A DNA stretch of 9,240 nt from Treponema sp. (GTDB lineage: Bacteria; Spirochaetota; Spirochaetia; Treponematales; Treponemataceae): positions 1 to 9,240 of the forward strand of contig JAEDGP010000075.1 of NCBI GenBank assembly GCA_016297405.1, read 5' to 3'. The number at the start of each line of letters is the position of its first letter. Positions within the stretch are counted from its first letter, which is position 1. The notes under the pieces are model-generated. The model was not told where the DNA came from and ran no database searches. It worked only from the letters and a program-made list of their open reading frames with translations. This document shows positions 6,225 to 9,240 of this stretch, one piece after another. The position numbers and the translations under genes were made by a program.

Positions 6225-7301
6225 CTAAATTCCAAGACAAATTCCAAGAGTCTTTGCCTGCTGCACCAGCTGATCATCAGAAGATATTTTTTTTAGCTTT
6301 CCTGCAACTTCATTTAATGGAACTGGTACGATTTTGCCGTTGGTAATGCCTGCCATTACACCAAATTTTTTTTCAAGGATGTAACAGGCAGCAGCAGTAC
6401 CAACCCGGCTTGCAAGAACTTTATCGTAGGCGCAAGGTTCGCCACCACGCTGACAATGTCCAATTATCTGGACTCTTGTTTCTTTTTCTGGCATTGCTGC
6501 CTGCAGCTCAGAAGCAACTCTGTATGCAGCAGAAGGAAATCCTGTCTGTGAAAGTTTAAGTTTCCGCTCTTTTTTAGAAAGCTCTGCAAGTTCTGAAGAA
6601 TAAGCTCCTTCAGCAACTGCAATGATTGCGTATTTCTTTCCATTTGCCTCGTTAGACTTTAATCTTTCCGTTATTTTTTCAATGTTATACGGAATCTCAG
6701 GCAAAAGAATTACATCTGCGCCGCTGGCGATACCTGCGTGCAGTGTAAGCCATCCTGTTTTGTGTCCCATAACTTCAACAATAAAGATGCGCGAATGACT
6801 TTTTGCAGTAGACTGAATGTATCGGATGATTTTGGTAGCGATTCCAACTGCTGTCTGAAAACCAAAAGTCATATCTGTTCCATAAATATCGTTATCGATT
6901 GTTTTTGGGAGAGTTACAACATTCAGGCCCTTTTCTGAAAGAAGATTAGCAGTTTTATGAGTTCCGTTTCCCCCCAGAATTACAAGACAGTCCAGTTTCA
7001 AATCCTTGTAAGTTTCAATCATAGACTGAACTTTATCTATGCCCTCGGAAGTAATCTCTGTAATATGCTTAAAAGGCTCCCGTGAAGAACCTAAAATAGT
7101 TCCGCCTTCATCAAGAATTGTTTCAAAATCTTCCTGAAAAAGCTGACGATATTTTTTGTATATAAGACCTTTGAATCCGTCTTCAAAACCAAAAATCTTT
7201 ATATTCTGTGTTTTTTCAAAAAGAGAAAGCACAACACCTCTCATTGCAGCGTTCAAAGCCTGGCAGTCTCCGCCGCTTGTTAAAATTCCTACATTAAGCA
7301 T
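6225..7301 (-). CDS. pfkA: 6-phosphofructokinase (PfkA family)
   Basis: This 358-residue cytoplasmic enzyme phosphorylates fructose 6-phosphate to the 1,6-bisphosphate. Visible motifs are TSGGDCQALNAAMRG (8-22, nucleotide loop), LGSSREP with Arg74 in the place of E. coli Arg72, GGNGT (110-114), PKTIDND (132-138) with Asp136 as the expected catalytic base, SHSRIFIVEVMGH (168-180), PEIPY (201-205) and GHCQRGG (281-287). Gly113 aligns with E. coli Gly104, which points to ATP rather than pyrophosphate as donor. Lys133 aligns with position 124, a Lys also found in PPi-type and in the 'group III' ATP enzymes. Asn112 replaces the usual Asp103. The gene starts inside the end of ppk1 (13-base overlap). 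Its Shine-Dalgarno GAAGAGG (7309-7315) lies within ppk1 codons, so the two are likely translationally coupled. The donor needs an enzyme assay. Confidence 0.95.
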   Translation of the reverse strand: MLNVGILTSGGDCQALNAAMRGVVLSLFEKTQNIKIFGFEDGFKGLIYKKYRQLFQEDFETILDEGGTILGSSREPFKHITEITSEGIDKVQSMIETYKDLKLDCLVILGGNGTHKTANLLSEKGLNVVTLPKTIDNDIYGTDMTFGFQTAVGIATKIIRYIQSTAKSHSRIFIVEVMGHKTGWLTLHAGIASGADVILLPEIPYNIEKITERLKSNEANGKKYAIIAVAEGAYSSELAELSKKERKLKLSQTGFPSAAYRVASELQAAMPEKETRVQIIGHCQRGGEPCAYDKVLASRVGTAAACYILEKKFGVMAGITNGKIVPVPLNEVAGKLKKISSDDQLVQQAKTLGICLGI

Positions 7302-9240
7302 TTATAAACCTCTTCAAAAAAGTATTCCTGACTGTTTACAGGATTTTCATTTATTTTTCTGAATTCATATTTACCTGAAGATTTCAGTTCCCTGCCTTTT
7401 GCATCGTCAATAATGCAGGTATCAAAAATATGTTTGATTTTTGAACGAGCTTCTTCATCGTAAATTGGAACTGCAACTTCAACACGACGGATAGTATTGC
7501 GGGTCATAAAGTCGGCGCTGGAAATATAAATCTTTTCATCATTTCCCTGACCAAATCTGTAAATTCTGGAATGTTCAAGATAACGACCAACAATGCTTAC
7601 AACAGAAATGTTTTCCGTAAAACCTTCAATTCCTGGTATAAGACAGCAGATGCCTCTGATAATCAGCTGAATTTTTACTCCCCACTGACTAGCTTCTATC
7701 AGTTTGTCGATAATATCTTTGTCTGTAAGCGAATTGATTTTAATGCCCACATATCCGGACCCGCCGTTTTTAACTTTCTGAATTTCATCGTCAATGAATT
7801 TAAGAATCTTATTCTGAAGACAATTTGGCGCAACAAGCAAATGTTCAGTTTCTGCAACTGTTTCGCCTTTCATTAAAGCCAGAAAAACTTTTGCAACTTC
7901 AGAACCAATATTCTGATTTGCAGTCATCAACGAAAGGTCTGTGTAAAGCTCAGAAGTTTTTTCATTGTAGTTTCCAGTTCCAATCTGAGTGATGTAGGAA
8001 AATCCGTTTTTTGTTTTTTTAGTAATAAGGCATAGCTTTGAATGAACTTTAAAGCTGCCAAGCCCATACACAATCTGACAGCCTGCATCTTCCAGCAGTC
8101 TGGACATTTCAATATTGTTGGATTCATCAAAACGGGCTCGAAGTTCTACAACAACAACGACCTCTTTGCCGTTTTCCGCAGCTTCTACAAGAGCTTCGAT
8201 AATTTTGCTTTTGTATGCTACCCGGTACAAAGTCATTTTTATGGAAACAACATTTTTATCATTGGCCGCTTCATGAAGCATTTCCAGAAAAGCCTTCATG
8301 CTGTGAAAAGGATACGCAACAAGCTTGTCTTTTTCTTCAATCTGAGGAATCAGTTTTTTGCGCATATCAAAACACTGGGGATTTCTTGGAAGTCTTCTCT
8401 TGTAAAAAAGATGAATGTCAGGATTTTCTTTTTTAAGCCACTTCTGCAAAAGAAAAACAAAAGACAAGTCCAAAGGGGTTCCCACATTGATTATGTGTTC
8501 ATTTTCTATTCCAACCAGTTTTGCCAGCTGTTTTTTTGTACTGTCATTTATGGGACGGCTTAATTCCATTCTTACTGCGCTGAGCCTGCGGCGTTTTTTA
8601 ATAAGATGTTCCATGTAATTTCTGTAATCATCTTCTTCATCATCAAGATCAACGGAATCCAGATCCGCATTTCTTGTAATTCTGATAATCGATTTTTCTT
8701 TTACAGTATAATTTTCATAAAGCTTAGAAATAAAATGAAGAATCAATTCTTCGCAAAGCATAAAAGTTCCTTTGCGACCAGGAATTTCAATCAGCCGGCT
8801 AAAGACTGGCGAAGAACATGGCACAATTCCCATTTTTGTTTTTCCCATTCTGCTTAAAAGGTGAACAACACCATAAAGCTTCTTGTTATCAAGGAACGGA
8901 AATGGCTGCTGTTTACCCACAATCATTGGCGAAAGGAATGGAGCAATGTTACTGTCAAAATATTCTTCAACAAGATGAGCTTCTATTGCAGACAATTTAT
9001 TAAAATTAATGATTCTTATTCCTTTTGGTTCAAGTTCGCCCATAAGCTGTTCGTAAATAAAGGATTTTTTTTCTTCCAGAATCTTTACGCGTTCAAGGAT
9101 TTTTTCCACCTGCTGAGTGCAGTTCATTCCTGTTTTATTGTCAATAAAATCATTTTCATTTTCGTGAATCATTAAAGTTCCAACCCGCACCATAAAAAAT
9201 TCATCCAGATTTGACTGAAAGATAGATGCAAATGTCAGAC
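7289..9240 (-). CDS. ppk1: Polyphosphate kinase 1 (5' end beyond the window)
   Basis: This enzyme reversibly transfers the terminal phosphate of ATP to inorganic polyphosphate. The frame continues off the right edge: the codons before the ATG at 9193 encode FQSNLDEFF, the conserved N-domain motif that precedes MVRV, so that ATG is internal and the true start lies outside. Visible family blocks, in order, are RITRNADLD followed by an acidic stretch and KKRRRLSAVRME (head domain), YPFHSMKAFLEML, MTLYRVAYKSKI, VELRARFDESNNIEMSRLLEDAG, FKVHSKLCLI with the expected phosphorylated His, GTGNYNEKTSELYTDLSL, YLEHSRIYRFG with the second active-site His, and SSADFMTRNTIRRVEVAVPI. The C-terminus EVYKCLM is normal in length and overlaps the pfk start by 13 bases. 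No key residue is missing in the visible part. Polyphosphate synthesis next to pfk and upstream of a phosphatase operon fits a phosphate-handling cluster. Confidence 0.97.
   Translation of the reverse strand, partial: LTFASIFQSNLDEFFMVRVGTLMIHENENDFIDNKTGMNCTQQVEKILERVKILEEKKSFIYEQLMGELEPKGIRIINFNKLSAIEAHLVEEYFDSNIAPFLSPMIVGKQQPFPFLDNKKLYGVVHLLSRMGKTKMGIVPCSSPVFSRLIEIPGRKGTFMLCEELILHFISKLYENYTVKEKSIIRITRNADLDSVDLDDEEDDYRNYMEHLIKKRRRLSAVRMELSRPINDSTKKQLAKLVGIENEHIINVGTPLDLSFVFLLQKWLKKENPDIHLFYKRRLPRNPQCFDMRKKLIPQIEEKDKLVAYPFHSMKAFLEMLHEAANDKNVVSIKMTLYRVAYKSKIIEALVEAAENGKEVVVVVELRARFDESNNIEMSRLLEDAGCQIVYGLGSFKVHSKLCLITKKTKNGFSYITQIGTGNYNEKTSELYTDLSLMTANQNIGSEVAKVFLALMKGETVAETEHLLVAPNCLQNKILKFIDDEIQKVKNGGSGYVGIKINSLTDKDIIDKLIEASQWGVKIQLIIRGICCLIPGIEGFTENISVVSIVGRYLEHSRIYRFGQGNDEKIYISSADFMTRNTIRRVEVAVPIYDEEARSKIKHIFDTCIIDDAKGRELKSSGKYEFRKINENPVNSQEYFFEEVYKCLM
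7309..7315 (-). promoter_or_regulatory. pfk Shine-Dalgarno embedded in the ppk1 coding end
   Basis: GAAGAGG on the minus strand lies 7 bases before the pfk ATG and inside the last codons of ppk1. The ppk1 stop (7289-7291) lies beyond the pfk start, so ribosomes finishing ppk1 can restart on pfk. Confidence 0.65.

Noticed and set aside
8042..8563. Plus-strand open frame of 173 codons
   Set aside because: It lies wholly antisense to ppk1, whose conserved motifs run through the same bases. The product is Phe/Asn/Lys-rich, as expected of an antisense shadow.
9191..9193. ATG at 9193 as the ppk1 start
   Set aside because: The codons upstream encode the conserved SNLDEFF motif in frame, so the gene continues beyond the right edge.

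Overview
The window reads as a stretch of an AT-rich Gram-negative-type chromosome. It is probably a host-associated spirochaete of the Treponema group. That assignment is an inference from overall protein character, from A/T-rich Shine-Dalgarno regions, and from a signal-peptide-bearing putative outer-membrane barrel next to periplasmic phosphatases. No rRNA or taxonomic marker is present to prove it.

Layout. The left edge (1-511) is a plus-strand remnant region. It holds the last 36 codons of a PIN-domain ribonuclease, then a short ORF that looks like the last membrane helix and tail of a larger membrane protease-like gene. From about 600 onward every supported gene is on the minus strand. 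In transcription order, right to left, these are: polyphosphate kinase (ppk1, running off the right edge), a 6-phosphofructokinase overlapping it by 13 bases, a YibE/F-family membrane protein, a 300-base intergenic region, a putative outer-membrane beta-barrel protein, a secreted alkaline phosphatase, and a secreted phytase-like esterase domain protein. A hairpin plus U-tract at 594-646 ends the series.

Theme. Five of the six minus-strand genes can be tied directly or by context to phosphate. Ppk1 stores phosphate as polyphosphate. Pfk is a phosphoryl-transfer enzyme of glycolysis. The last three genes look like a phosphate-scavenging operon: an envelope barrel, an alkaline phosphatase and a phytase-like protein, all exported. 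The spacer before that operon carries AT-rich direct repeats with an 11-base period, the spacing of PhoB/PhoP-type Pho boxes. It also carries a 9-bp perfect inverted repeat whose 3' arm contains the Shine-Dalgarno of the barrel gene. A second spacer, between the barrel and alkaline phosphatase genes, can fold into two mutually exclusive hairpins.

Nothing here is a clear-cut new defence or mobile system. The most promising new biology is the uncharacterised barrel protein with its structured leader at the head of a phosphatase operon. Second is the relatively GC-rich, gene-free block at 4811-5006. No tRNA, rRNA, CRISPR array or insertion sequence was seen.
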